Assembly: GCA_001508835.1 (NCBI GenBank)
Contig: LGFB01000105.1
Location: forward strand, 1-5,310
Reading direction: 5' to 3'
DNA length: 5,310 bases
DNA from: a bacterium 42_11
GTDB taxonomy: Bacteria > Synergistota > GBS-1
This document shows, piece after piece, positions 1 to 5,310 of the stretch; the stretch's first letter is position 1, and each line of letters starts with the position of its first letter. A program made the translations under genes and the position numbers. The notes beneath the pieces are model-generated. The model was given only the letters and a program-made list of their open reading frames with translations, was not told the DNA's origin and ran no database searches.

Positions 1-512
1 CTATAGGTATAGAGCTTCCTATAAAGCCGAGGAGAGGACAGCTCCTTGTTACCGAACCTATTGCAAGAGCCATAAATCACACCGTGCTTTCGAGCAGATA
101 TATAGTGGCCAAATATGGGGTTGATACGGGTGGTAAGGAGGGGTTGGCCTTAGAGCAAACCCATCACGGTGCCTTTTTAATAGGGGCAACAAGAGAGTTT
201 GTGGGCTACGATAAAAGCGTAACTTCCTCCGCTTTCGAAAGGCTTTCCAAAAATGCTGTAGAGGCCTTCCCCTTTTTGCGTGGCTTGAGGGTTATAAGGG
301 CTTTTGCGGGATTAAGACCCTGGACGCCTGATGGCTTACCGATAATAGATAACATAGATGGTCTCTTTTTGGCTTGTGGGCACGAGGGAGATGGGATATG
401 CCTTTCTGCCGTAACGGGTAAGCTTTTAAGCGAGCTTATAGTTTATGGTAAGGCTTCATTTGATGTATCTCCCTTTTCCTTAAGCAGATTTAATACCTCT
501 TCAGCTTTGTAG
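1..512 (+). CDS. FAD-dependent oxidoreductase, DAO family (C-terminal part)
   Basis: The open frame runs from position 3 to the TAG at 510-512, giving 169 visible residues. The N-terminal Rossmann FAD-binding half lies outside the window. Early visible residues (LPIKPRRGQLLVTEP) match the DAO-fold segment before the substrate-domain strands. The C-terminal FAD-contacting part is intact: AGLRPWTPDGLPIID near residues 101-115 and ACGHEGDGICLSAVTGK near 124-140. This pattern is typical of the glycine oxidase, HcnC, opine oxidase beta and proline dehydrogenase beta group, which oxidise amines or amino acids in the cytoplasm or at the inner membrane face. In that group the DAO subunit often sits last, after a second FAD subunit and a small iron-sulfur protein; such partners would be upstream and are not visible. 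The substrate cannot be assigned. The GTG at 84 is internal, because the frame is open and family-like upstream of it. The last 70 bp overlap the end of convergent lipA. Confidence 0.88.
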   Translation, partial: IGIELPIKPRRGQLLVTEPIARAINHTVLSSRYIVAKYGVDTGGKEGLALEQTHHGAFLIGATREFVGYDKSVTSSAFERLSKNAVEAFPFLRGLRVIRAFAGLRPWTPDGLPIIDNIDGLFLACGHEGDGICLSAVTGKLLSELIVYGKASFDVSPFSLSRFNTSSAL

Positions 513-1327
513 GAGCTTCTTACCAGAGGGGCGCAGAAGGCCAGTTTGAAGCCAAGGGAGTAGGCGATCTCTTCATATTCTTTAAATTCCTCGGGAGTTA
601 TGAAACGCTCGACAGGTAGATTTTCTTTAGTAGGCTGAAGATATTGACCAATGGTTATGATATCACAGTTCGCCTCTCTTAAATCTTCCATAACTTCTAT
701 AACTTCCTCCTTATTCTCGCCGAGACCTACCATTATCCCTGATTTAGTTATTATGCTTGGGTTTAAATCCTTAACCTTCCTCAAGAGGTTAAGGGATCTT
801 TCGTAGTTGGCCATCGGCCTGACACGAGGGTATAGCCTTTTTATCGTTTCGAGGTTATGATTGATCACCGTGGGAAGCGCGTTGACCACCTTTGCGAGGG
901 CTTCCTCGCTTCCCTTAAAGTCGGGTATCAGTACCTCTATTCCCTTTACGCTTTCTATCTTTTTTACCTCCCTTATCGTGCTTTCAAAGACGCTTGCTCC
1001 ACCATCTTCAAGGTCGTCTCTCGTTACGGAGGTTATAACCACATATTTTAAGCGAAATTTTTTAACCGCCTCAGCCACTCTAAAGGGCTCTTCCTCATCG
1101 ATGGGTAAGGGATTTCCCTTTGTTACCGCACAAAACCCGCAATTTCTCGTGCATATATCCCCCAGGATCATGAAGGTTGCCGTCCCTCTTGAGAAACACT
1201 CTCCCAAGTTTGGGCATCTTGCTTCCTCACAAACCGTATGAAGTCCACATCCCCTTAGTATTTTCCTTGTGGATTCCGCTTTTCCTCCTTTAGGGAGGTT
1301 TGACCTTATCCAGGATGGCTTTCTCAT
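443..1327 (-). CDS. lipA: Lipoyl synthase (radical SAM)
   Basis: This 294-residue protein inserts two sulfur atoms at C6 and C8 of octanoyl groups bound to lipoyl domains (GcvH, E2 subunits), the last step of lipoate synthesis, in the cytoplasm. All family markers are present. The auxiliary [4Fe-4S] cysteines are C33, C38 and C44 in CEEARCPNLGEC. The radical SAM cluster is C59-x3-C63-x2-C66 in CTRNCGFC. The C-terminal RSSY at 270-273 supplies the serine ligand of the auxiliary cluster. GLGE at 201-204 also fits. Length is normal for the family. The ATG at 1327 is the natural start, since MRKPSWIRSNLP matches the family's usual N-terminus. No Shine-Dalgarno precedes it, and a TGCTATAAT box ends 7 nt upstream, which suggests a leaderless message. 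The upstream neighbour in the same direction is dctP, separated by a strong terminator. Residues after Y273 are a variable tail that lies within the overlap with the + strand oxidoreductase. Confidence 0.97.
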   Translation of the reverse strand: MRKPSWIRSNLPKGGKAESTRKILRGCGLHTVCEEARCPNLGECFSRGTATFMILGDICTRNCGFCAVTKGNPLPIDEEEPFRVAEAVKKFRLKYVVITSVTRDDLEDGGASVFESTIREVKKIESVKGIEVLIPDFKGSEEALAKVVNALPTVINHNLETIKRLYPRVRPMANYERSLNLLRKVKDLNPSIITKSGIMVGLGENKEEVIEVMEDLREANCDIITIGQYLQPTKENLPVERFITPEEFKEYEEIAYSLGFKLAFCAPLVRSSYKAEEVLNLLKEKGDTSNEALP

Positions 1328-1334
1328 ATCAACG

Positions 1335-1343
1335 ATTATAGCA
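1335..1343 (-). promoter_or_regulatory. Extended -10 promoter of lipA
   Basis: On the - strand the sequence reads TGCTATAAT, a perfect extended -10 (TGnTATAAT), followed by 7 nt and then the lipA ATG. Transcription should start within about two bases of the ATG. No good TTGACA-like -35 is present at 16-18 bp spacing, where the terminator stem falls (ATTCCC at 17 bp). This fits an extended -10 promoter that does not depend on a -35. The call rests on motif match and position only. Confidence 0.6.
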
Positions 1344-1376
1344 AAAAAATTGGGGCTGGGAATTTTTCCCAGCCCC
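1342..1376 (-). terminator. Intrinsic terminator of the TRAP operon
   Basis: A perfect 11-bp stem (GGGGCTGGGAA at 1352-1362 with its complement at 1366-1376) closes a 3-nt loop. It is followed on the - strand by AATTTTTTTGC (1351-1341). The stem begins 15 nt after the dctP stop codon, so it ends the dctQMP transcript before lipA. The other side carries GTTTTTTC on the + strand, so the hairpin is bidirectional in form. No + strand gene ends near it, however, the closest being at 512. Confidence 0.93.
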
Positions 1377-1391
1377 GTTTTTTCTTGTTTT

Positions 1392-2390
1392 TCACTTCGT
1401 TGCTAAGTCTATAAATTGCTTTCCTATGTCTTCTCCCACCGTTTTCACCCATTTCTCCCACGTAGGTTTGCATATTTCTCTGAATTGCTTTACTACATCT
1501 TCTGGGGGTTCTATTACCTCTATTCCTTTAGCTTTAATCTTGGGCCATACCTCTTGTTCGTGAACCATCTCGGCATATTTCAGGTGTAGATAATCGTACT
1601 TGTAGGCTGCGAGAGTGATGATGCGCTTGACGCTTTCGGGGAGCTTGTCCCACGTTTCTTTCTTCATATATATTCCTCTCCCATATGCGCTTAAGGGTAT
1701 CTTTGTGCAATATTTAAGGACTTCATAAAGAGCCCTTCCTCCTATAGTTCCAGGATAAGCTACCAGTCCGTCGATGGTTCCCCTTTGTAAAGCTTCGTAA
1801 AGCTCACCTGAAGGCATGAAGACGGGGGAAGCTCCTAATGCTTTAATGGCCTCAGCTTCCGCCTCTCCTCCCACCCTGATAATCATCCCTTTAAGATCTT
1901 CTGGGGTTCTGACGGGCTTCTTTGCGGTCCAGAGATATTGCGAAGGAATGGCTCCGAAAGCTAAGAATACGATACCGTGCTTTTCCATCATTACCTTTTG
2001 GATGAGATTAAATAGAGGCTGGCCTATCTTCAGCTTTTCGTTCATATCCCAATCGCTCTTGAATATGAATGGTAGAGAAGGACCACCCATTATAGGCCAA
2101 CTTCCCGTGGTGTGAGATGTGGTATGAAAGATTATGTCCGCGGTTCCAGCTTCAAGTCCCGGCACAAGTTCTTTAACCTTAAGAAGTGTTCCAGAATGGT
2201 AGAAGTTCAGCTTTATCTTGCCTTCTCCTGCCACGTTAACATCATCTATAAATGCTTCTTCGGGAGGAAGAAGGTCCTTGTATCCGGGGGTAACGTGAGA
2301 GGCAACGTTCATGGATATAACTTTGGCTAAGGCGACGCTTGCAAATACTGATATCAGTAGAAATGCCATTAATATGTAACTTTTCTTCAC
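1392..2390 (-). CDS. dctP: TRAP transporter substrate-binding protein, DctP family
   Basis: This 332-residue extracytoplasmic protein captures a solute, usually an organic acid, and delivers it to the DctQ-DctM membrane complex. A Sec signal peptide is clear: MKKS, a hydrophobic core, then ALA with likely cleavage after A22. The mature part follows the DctP fold: GKIKLNFYHSGTL near 57-69, GLEAGTADI near 78-86, and DLKGMIIRVGG at 165-175. R172 matches the conserved arginine that binds the ligand carboxylate. GELYEALQRGTIDG at 195-208 is the family's typical helix and turn. The length is usual. The start is GTG at 2390: an in-frame TGA lies three codons upstream (2397-2399), so the gene cannot begin earlier, and a strong Shine-Dalgarno precedes it. 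It follows dctM after 16 nt and is the last gene of the operon. The ligand is not predictable from sequence; dicarboxylates, keto acids and other carboxylates are all possible. Confidence 0.95.
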   Translation of the reverse strand: MKKSYILMAFLLISVFASVALAKVISMNVASHVTPGYKDLLPPEEAFIDDVNVAGEGKIKLNFYHSGTLLKVKELVPGLEAGTADIIFHTTSHTTGSWPIMGGPSLPFIFKSDWDMNEKLKIGQPLFNLIQKVMMEKHGIVFLAFGAIPSQYLWTAKKPVRTPEDLKGMIIRVGGEAEAEAIKALGASPVFMPSGELYEALQRGTIDGLVAYPGTIGGRALYEVLKYCTKIPLSAYGRGIYMKKETWDKLPESVKRIITLAAYKYDYLHLKYAEMVHEQEVWPKIKAKGIEVIEPPEDVVKQFREICKPTWEKWVKTVGEDIGKQFIDLATK

Positions 2391-2406
2391 CCTCCTTCAC
2401 CTCCTT
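2391..2406 (-). promoter_or_regulatory. Duplicated Shine-Dalgarno of dctP
   Basis: The whole dctM-dctP gap reads AAGGAGGTGAAGGAGG on the - strand and abuts the GTG start. The first copy (AAGGAGGTGA, 2406-2397) is a near-complete anti-SD match, with 9 nt between its GGAGG and the GTG. The second GGAGG (2395-2391) touches the start codon and is too close to serve as the normal site. A very strong site fits the need to make more binding protein than membrane subunits from one transcript (inference). Confidence 0.8.
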
Positions 2407-3708
2407 TCATCTCATTGTGCTTGGTAACCACAAGGCCAGAGATGGCCAGAATACAAACAAAAGAAGGCATAATATTTCTACTATTATGTATGGAGCCGTT
2501 CCCCTTATTATTTCATTTATGCTCAGGTCTTCCGCGATGCTCTTTAAGGTGTAAAGGTTAAGTCCTACCGGAGGAGTTATCACCGCAATTTCTACGTTTA
2601 AGACCATAAGTATCCCAAACCATAGGGGGTCAAACCCTAAGGCCTTGACGGCGGGAAGCATAATAGGCGTGGTCACAATTATCAATGAAGCTCCATCTAT
2701 TATACAGCCTAAGAGGATTAAGACCCCCATGAATATTAGAATCACTCCTATTCCCGGAAGTTCCACGCTCGTTGCCCATCTTGCTACTCTTTCGGGCACC
2801 CTGACCAAGTTCAAAAATTGACTGAAGGTAAAGGCGCAGGCTAAGATTATCAGCAAAGACGCGCTTATTCTTGCAGAGTTGGATAAAACGGTTAAGAGCT
2901 TTTTCCAGTTTAGCGTCCTGTAGATTAAGGTTATAAGCAAAGCTCCTGCAACTCCTATAGATGCTGCCTCCGTTGGCGTTGCTATCCCAGTGTATATGGA
3001 ACCTAAAACGAATATTATGAGTAAAAGGACCACCCATAGCCTCCTTAGCGAGGCAATTTTTTCGCTTAGACTTACGCTTTCAAATTCTCTGGGGGCAAGC
3101 TTGGGGTCTCTAATGACCGTTAGAAGAACATATAAAGCCATTGCCGTGGCGAGGATTAAACCGGGGACTATTCCACCTATGAACAGCTTTGCTACCGATT
3201 CTCCCGATAGGGAACCGTATAATATGAAGGATATGCTTGGGGGTATTAAGACCGCTAAGGCTCCCGGTGCGGCAACTGCTCCTGCGGCAAGCTTTTTATC
3301 GTATCCCCTTTTTAGCATTTCAGGTATGGCCATCGTTCCTATTGCAGCGACACCGGCTATGCTAACTCCGCACATGGCTCCAAAGAGTGCACAGGAGTAT
3401 ATCGTAGCTATGGCCAATCCTCCTGGAACCCTATTAAGCCACTTGCTAAAAGCGTTGTATATGTCCCTTCCTATTCCACTTACGAAGATAAGCTCGCCCA
3501 TAAGTATATAAAGAGGTATTGCAACCAATATAAAGCTGAAAAGCTGGGATGTTATGGAAGCGGGTATTTGAAAGAGCCCCTTTGTTCCGCTTATAAGGTA
3601 TATACCGAACGCGCCTGCAAGTCCTAAGGAAATGAAGATGGGAGTCCCCAGCGCCATGAATATCAGTAGCGTTCCTATGGCAAGGATTGTTACCGAGTCG
3701 AAACTCAT
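2407..3708 (-). CDS. dctM: TRAP transporter large permease, DctM family
   Basis: This 433-residue polytopic membrane protein is the ion-coupled channel subunit of the TRAP transporter, working as an elevator-type secondary carrier with DctQ. About a dozen hydrophobic segments span the length. Family signatures are visible in order: LFGAMCGVSIAGVAAIG at 108-124, GYDKKLAAGAVAAPGAL at 135-151 followed by IPPS at 155-158, LFIGGIVPGL at 175-184, GIATPTEAASIG at 241-252 in the second half of the inverted repeat, and TPPVGLN at 378-384. The two loop regions with GAVAAPGA/IPPS and ITPPVGLN correspond to the re-entrant, cation-binding parts of the family. The ATG overlaps the dctQ stop as ATGA, and GAGGAGGG lies 7 nt upstream, so the start is firm and translation is probably coupled to dctQ. 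Length is typical; no defect is seen. Confidence 0.96.
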   Translation of the reverse strand: MSFDSVTILAIGTLLIFMALGTPIFISLGLAGAFGIYLISGTKGLFQIPASITSQLFSFILVAIPLYILMGELIFVSGIGRDIYNAFSKWLNRVPGGLAIATIYSCALFGAMCGVSIAGVAAIGTMAIPEMLKRGYDKKLAAGAVAAPGALAVLIPPSISFILYGSLSGESVAKLFIGGIVPGLILATAMALYVLLTVIRDPKLAPREFESVSLSEKIASLRRLWVVLLLIIFVLGSIYTGIATPTEAASIGVAGALLITLIYRTLNWKKLLTVLSNSARISASLLIILACAFTFSQFLNLVRVPERVARWATSVELPGIGVILIFMGVLILLGCIIDGASLIIVTTPIMLPAVKALGFDPLWFGILMVLNVEIAVITPPVGLNLYTLKSIAEDLSINEIIRGTAPYIIVEILCLLLFVFWPSLALWLPSTMR

Positions 3709-4193
3709 GGATTTTCCCTCCTCGCTTCCCTAAGCTCATCAAGGAGTTTTACTATAAGCTGGATGCCCAGTGCTAACGCACCTAAGGGAAGGAAAATGTA
3801 AACCAAGAACAAAGGGGTTCTTAAAAGCGATGGCATTTTCATTCCTTTAGAATATACGAGCCAGGTTGCTTTTCCACCTTCCCATGCTAAGATTGCTGTA
3901 AATATTAAGGCTATAGTTCTATTTATGATGTTAACTATTCTTCTTTTTCCTTCGGATAGCCAGTCGATGATAAGACTGAACTTTATGTGTTTATCGAGAC
4001 GTTCAACCTCTGCTATGGCGAGAAAGGTTAACATAATTAGCATAAGCTCCGTGACCTCCGTTGCCCAGTAGGGAGGCCTTCTAAAGAGGTAGCGCATTAT
4101 AACCGAATAAAAAACCACCACTTGTATACCTGTGATTACGCCGATGGATAGCCAAAAGAGGAGTTTTGATATCATTTCGAGCTTTCTTCTCAT
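3705..4193 (-). CDS. dctQ: TRAP transporter small permease, DctQ family
   Basis: This 162-residue membrane protein is the small subunit that scaffolds DctM in the TRAP complex. Four hydrophobic segments are visible near residues 10-33, 47-63, 86-104 and 125-149, the standard DctQ topology. Family features include RYLFRRPPYWATEVTE at 34-49 and the loop AEVERLDKHIKFSL at 61-74, which matches the conserved 'R..H..' region after helix 2. The start is ATG at 4193. Its Shine-Dalgarno is weak: AGGA is about 15 nt away and only GTGAG lies close. An ATG at residue 7 (4175), preceded by AGAAAG, is a possible alternative that keeps all membrane segments. It is the first gene of the TRAP unit, 49 bp after lipB, and its stop overlaps the dctM start by 4 bp. 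Confidence 0.93.
   Translation of the reverse strand: MRRKLEMISKLLFWLSIGVITGIQVVVFYSVIMRYLFRRPPYWATEVTELMLIMLTFLAIAEVERLDKHIKFSLIIDWLSEGKRRIVNIINRTIALIFTAILAWEGGKATWLVYSKGMKMPSLLRTPLFLVYIFLPLGALALGIQLIVKLLDELREARRENP
3716..3723 (-). promoter_or_regulatory. Shine-Dalgarno of dctM inside dctQ
   Basis: GAGGAGGG lies on the - strand 7 nt upstream of the dctM ATG, within the last codons of dctQ. Together with the ATGA overlap it fixes the dctM start and fits coupled translation of the two membrane subunits. Confidence 0.75.
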
Positions 4194-4211
4194 TCAGCTC
4201 ACTCGCTTTCC

Positions 4212-4239
4212 TAATGGGATTAAATGATAGACCCAATTA
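4212..4239 (-). repeat. Imperfect inverted repeat in the dctQ leader
   Basis: On the + strand, TAATGGG (4212-4218) and CCCAATTA (4232-4239) are inverted copies with one extra base, separated by 13 nt. The element lies between the predicted dctQ -10 box and the start codon, where an operator or a weak leader hairpin could act. Seven pairs in an AT-rich gap may be chance, so this is a candidate only. Confidence 0.3.
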
Positions 4240-4241
4240 CT

Positions 4242-4250
4242 ATTATATCA
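4242..4250 (-). promoter_or_regulatory. Putative extended -10 promoter of dctQMP
   Basis: The - strand reads TGATATAAT, a perfect TGnTATAAT, overlapping the last codons and the stop of lipB (ATG ATA TAA). It would start transcription near 4235, leaving a leader of about 40 nt before dctQ. No good -35 hexamer is seen at 17-18 bp (AATTTT or AAATTT), as for the lipA box. Read-through from lipB is equally possible, because no terminator separates lipB from dctQ. Confidence 0.45.
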
Positions 4251-4917
4251 TTTCATCTTCATTTAAAATTTCATAGGAGGGAAAAAGAAGCTTAAAAGAC
4301 TCCAAATAGTGTTGCTTGACCTCACTTATCGGTGGGGCAAATCCCTTTAGGCTTTTTACCGAAACCATATTAATTCCTGTAAGACCGCAAGGGGTTATTA
4401 AAAGAAAGTGTCTTAAGATGGGGTCCACATTGAAGGCCGTTCCATGATAGCTTATCCACTTCTTGCCGCTTCTTTTGATTCCTATTCCAATGGATGCTAT
4501 CTTTCTTCTTTCATCTATCCATACGCCGGGATAACCATCTCTATGAATGGCTTTTATATCATATTTTTTAAGAACCATGATTATCGCCTCTTCGAGCTTC
4601 CATACATATTCCTTTACACTGCAATCTAAGGGGATTATAGGATATGATATGAGCTGGCCTGGGCCATGGTAGGTTACATCTCCGCCTCTGTCGGTAAAAA
4701 CAACCTTTATTCCCTCTCTTTTTAAGACTTCCTCAGGTGCGAGGATGTGCTCTTTCTTCGCCCTTCTTCCAAGCGTGAAAACGGGCGTATGTTCTAAAAG
4801 GAGAAGGAAACCTATACCCTCTTTTTCCGATCTTTCTAAAAGCGTTTTCTGAAGCTTAAAGCATTCTTCGTAATCCTTTGGTTCCTTAAAATCTATCAGG
4901 TAAATCTTTGCTTTCAT
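4243..4917 (-). CDS. lipB: Octanoyl-[acyl-carrier-protein]:protein N-octanoyltransferase
   Basis: This 224-residue cytoplasmic enzyme transfers octanoate from acyl carrier protein to the lysine of a lipoyl domain, making the substrate of LipA. The signature RGGDVTYHGPGQLISYP spans residues 77-93. The catalytic pair is visible: K139 in RKIASIGIGI and C177 in PCGLTGI. The HGTAFNV segment at 158-164 is also typical. An N-terminal LLLEHTPVFTLGRRA (39-53) matches the family's substrate pocket strand and loop. The length is normal. The start ATG overlaps the xpt stop codon as ATGA. No Shine-Dalgarno is seen upstream (CTGGTTAGACC precedes it), so initiation probably depends on ribosomes finishing xpt. 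The usual partner lipA lies about 2.9 kb downstream on the same strand, beyond the TRAP unit. Confidence 0.97.
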   Translation of the reverse strand: MKAKIYLIDFKEPKDYEECFKLQKTLLERSEKEGIGFLLLLEHTPVFTLGRRAKKEHILAPEEVLKREGIKVVFTDRGGDVTYHGPGQLISYPIIPLDCSVKEYVWKLEEAIIMVLKKYDIKAIHRDGYPGVWIDERRKIASIGIGIKRSGKKWISYHGTAFNVDPILRHFLLITPCGLTGINMVSVKSLKGFAPPISEVKQHYLESFKLLFPSYEILNEDEMI

Positions 4918-5310
4918 GGTCTAACCAGAAGGGGATTTAACGAATCTATCTTGGCTAAAGATACCACTTTGTAGTTTTTGAGCGTCTCTCTTCCCCTTTG
5001 AAAGGTTTTTTCTATACATATACCTATGCCTACAACCTTTCCCCTTGCTTCTTCAATCATTTCGCATAACGCTTTTATCGTCTCCCCCGTTGCCAGAAAG
5101 TCGTCAATGATTAACACCTTTTCTCCTTCCCTTATATAGTCTCCAGAAAGAGAGATGGTAATCTCGTTAAGCTTTGTTCTCGATGTTATCTTTCTTTCAA
5201 AAACTTTTCCGCATAAAGTAATGGGCTTTCTCTTCCTCGCAAAGATAAGGGGGATTCCTAACGATAAGGCAGTAAATAAAGCTGGGGAGATCCCTGAAGA
5301 CTCAACCGTT
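4914..5310 (-). CDS. xpt: Xanthine phosphoribosyltransferase (5' end outside window)
   Basis: The - strand frame is open from the window edge to the TGA at 4916-4914, giving 131 residues; roughly 55-60 N-terminal residues are missing by comparison with a usual length near 190. The enzyme salvages xanthine with PRPP to XMP in the cytoplasm. Visible features are TVESSGISPALFTALSLGIP at residues 1-20, FARKRKPITL just after it (the Xpt counterpart is FARKHKSLTL), the PRPP-binding VLIIDDFLATGET at 65-77, and GIGICIEKTFQRGRETL in the C-terminal part. This order fits Xpt better than the PurR repressor, whose PRT domain lacks the ESSG...FARK combination, and better than adenine phosphoribosyltransferase. 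The GTG at 5117 lies inside the PRPP loop and is not a real start. The gene overlaps lipB by 4 bp. Whether a purine riboswitch controls it cannot be seen here. Confidence 0.9.
   Translation of the reverse strand, partial: TVESSGISPALFTALSLGIPLIFARKRKPITLCGKVFERKITSRTKLNEITISLSGDYIREGEKVLIIDDFLATGETIKALCEMIEEARGKVVGIGICIEKTFQRGRETLKNYKVVSLAKIDSLNPLLVRP

Noticed and set aside
861..1241. 126-residue + strand open frame (and a 64-residue frame at 857-1051) opposite lipA
   Set aside because: Both lie wholly antisense to lipA, whose catalytic motifs are intact. The translations are low-complexity Ser/Thr/Leu-rich with no recognisable domain.
1352..1383. Hairpin as terminator of the + strand oxidoreductase gene
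   Set aside because: Its + strand T-tract is good, but the oxidoreductase ends about 840 bp earlier, opposite lipA. The hairpin sits directly after dctP and best serves that - strand operon.
1816..2554. Several 70-100 residue + strand frames opposite dctP and the end of dctM
   Set aside because: They are antisense shadows without ribosome sites or motifs, overlapping confidently assigned genes.
2630..3037. 135-residue - strand frame within dctM, and a similar 98-residue one at 3446-3742
   Set aside because: They are out-of-frame readings of dctM on the same strand with no membrane pattern or motif.
2990..3511. 173-residue + strand open frame opposite dctM
   Set aside because: It is the mirror of a hydrophobic membrane gene, rich in Pro, Ala and Ser. 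There is no ribosome site or family resemblance, and dctM is clearly the real gene.
4194..4242. Riboswitch or other structured RNA before dctQ
   Set aside because: At 49 bp the gap is too short for a known riboswitch, and only a weak 7-bp inverted repeat is present.
5115..5117. GTG as the start of a small 67-residue phosphoribosyltransferase-like protein
   Set aside because: The frame continues open to the window edge with clear Xpt sequence (ESSG, FARK), and this GTG falls inside the PRPP loop. The gene is cut by the window, not short.
1..5310. Mobile element, CRISPR array, phage or defence system
   Set aside because: No transposase, integrase, direct-repeat array, nuclease or toxin-like gene is seen. 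All coding space is filled by metabolic and transport genes.

Overview
The window looks like an ordinary, gene-dense stretch of chromosome from an anaerobic, probably thermophilic bacterium. Intergenic gaps are tiny, ATA, AGA and AGG codons are frequent, and base composition is moderate. A TRAP carboxylate transporter, a full lipoate-assembly pair and a glycine-oxidase/HcnC-type FAD enzyme together fit Synergistota (Acetomicrobium/Thermovirga-like) or a related anaerobic lineage. This assignment is inference from gene content and codon feel, not from a marker gene.

Layout. On the + strand, 1-512 is the C-terminal part of a DAO-family FAD-dependent oxidoreductase. Everything else is on the - strand. 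Read in its transcription direction (right to left) it is: xpt (xanthine phosphoribosyltransferase, 5' end outside the window), lipB (octanoyltransferase), a QMP-ordered TRAP transporter (dctQ, dctM, dctP), a strong intrinsic terminator, and lipA (lipoyl synthase). xpt/lipB and dctQ/dctM each overlap by 4 bp (ATGA). lipA and the FAD oxidoreductase converge and their coding ends overlap by 70 bp. The longest non-coding stretch is 64 bp (1328-1391).

How the genes work together. LipB moves octanoate from acyl carrier protein to a lipoyl domain, and LipA inserts the two sulfurs, so these two genes complete endogenous lipoate synthesis. They are separated here by the TRAP unit. That unit appears to carry its own extended -10 promoter, overlapping the lipB stop codon, and its own terminator. 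lipA seems to restart from an extended -10 box directly after the terminator T-tract, so close to the ATG that the message would be leaderless or nearly so. Xpt salvages xanthine and has no evident biochemical link to lipoate. The TRAP substrate cannot be read from sequence beyond 'probably an organic acid'.

I found no RNA gene, mobile element, CRISPR array or undescribed multi-gene system. The points worth a second look are the compact regulatory arrangement around lipA, the convergent gene overlap, the insertion of a self-contained transporter unit between lipB and lipA, and the duplicated ribosome binding site of dctP.
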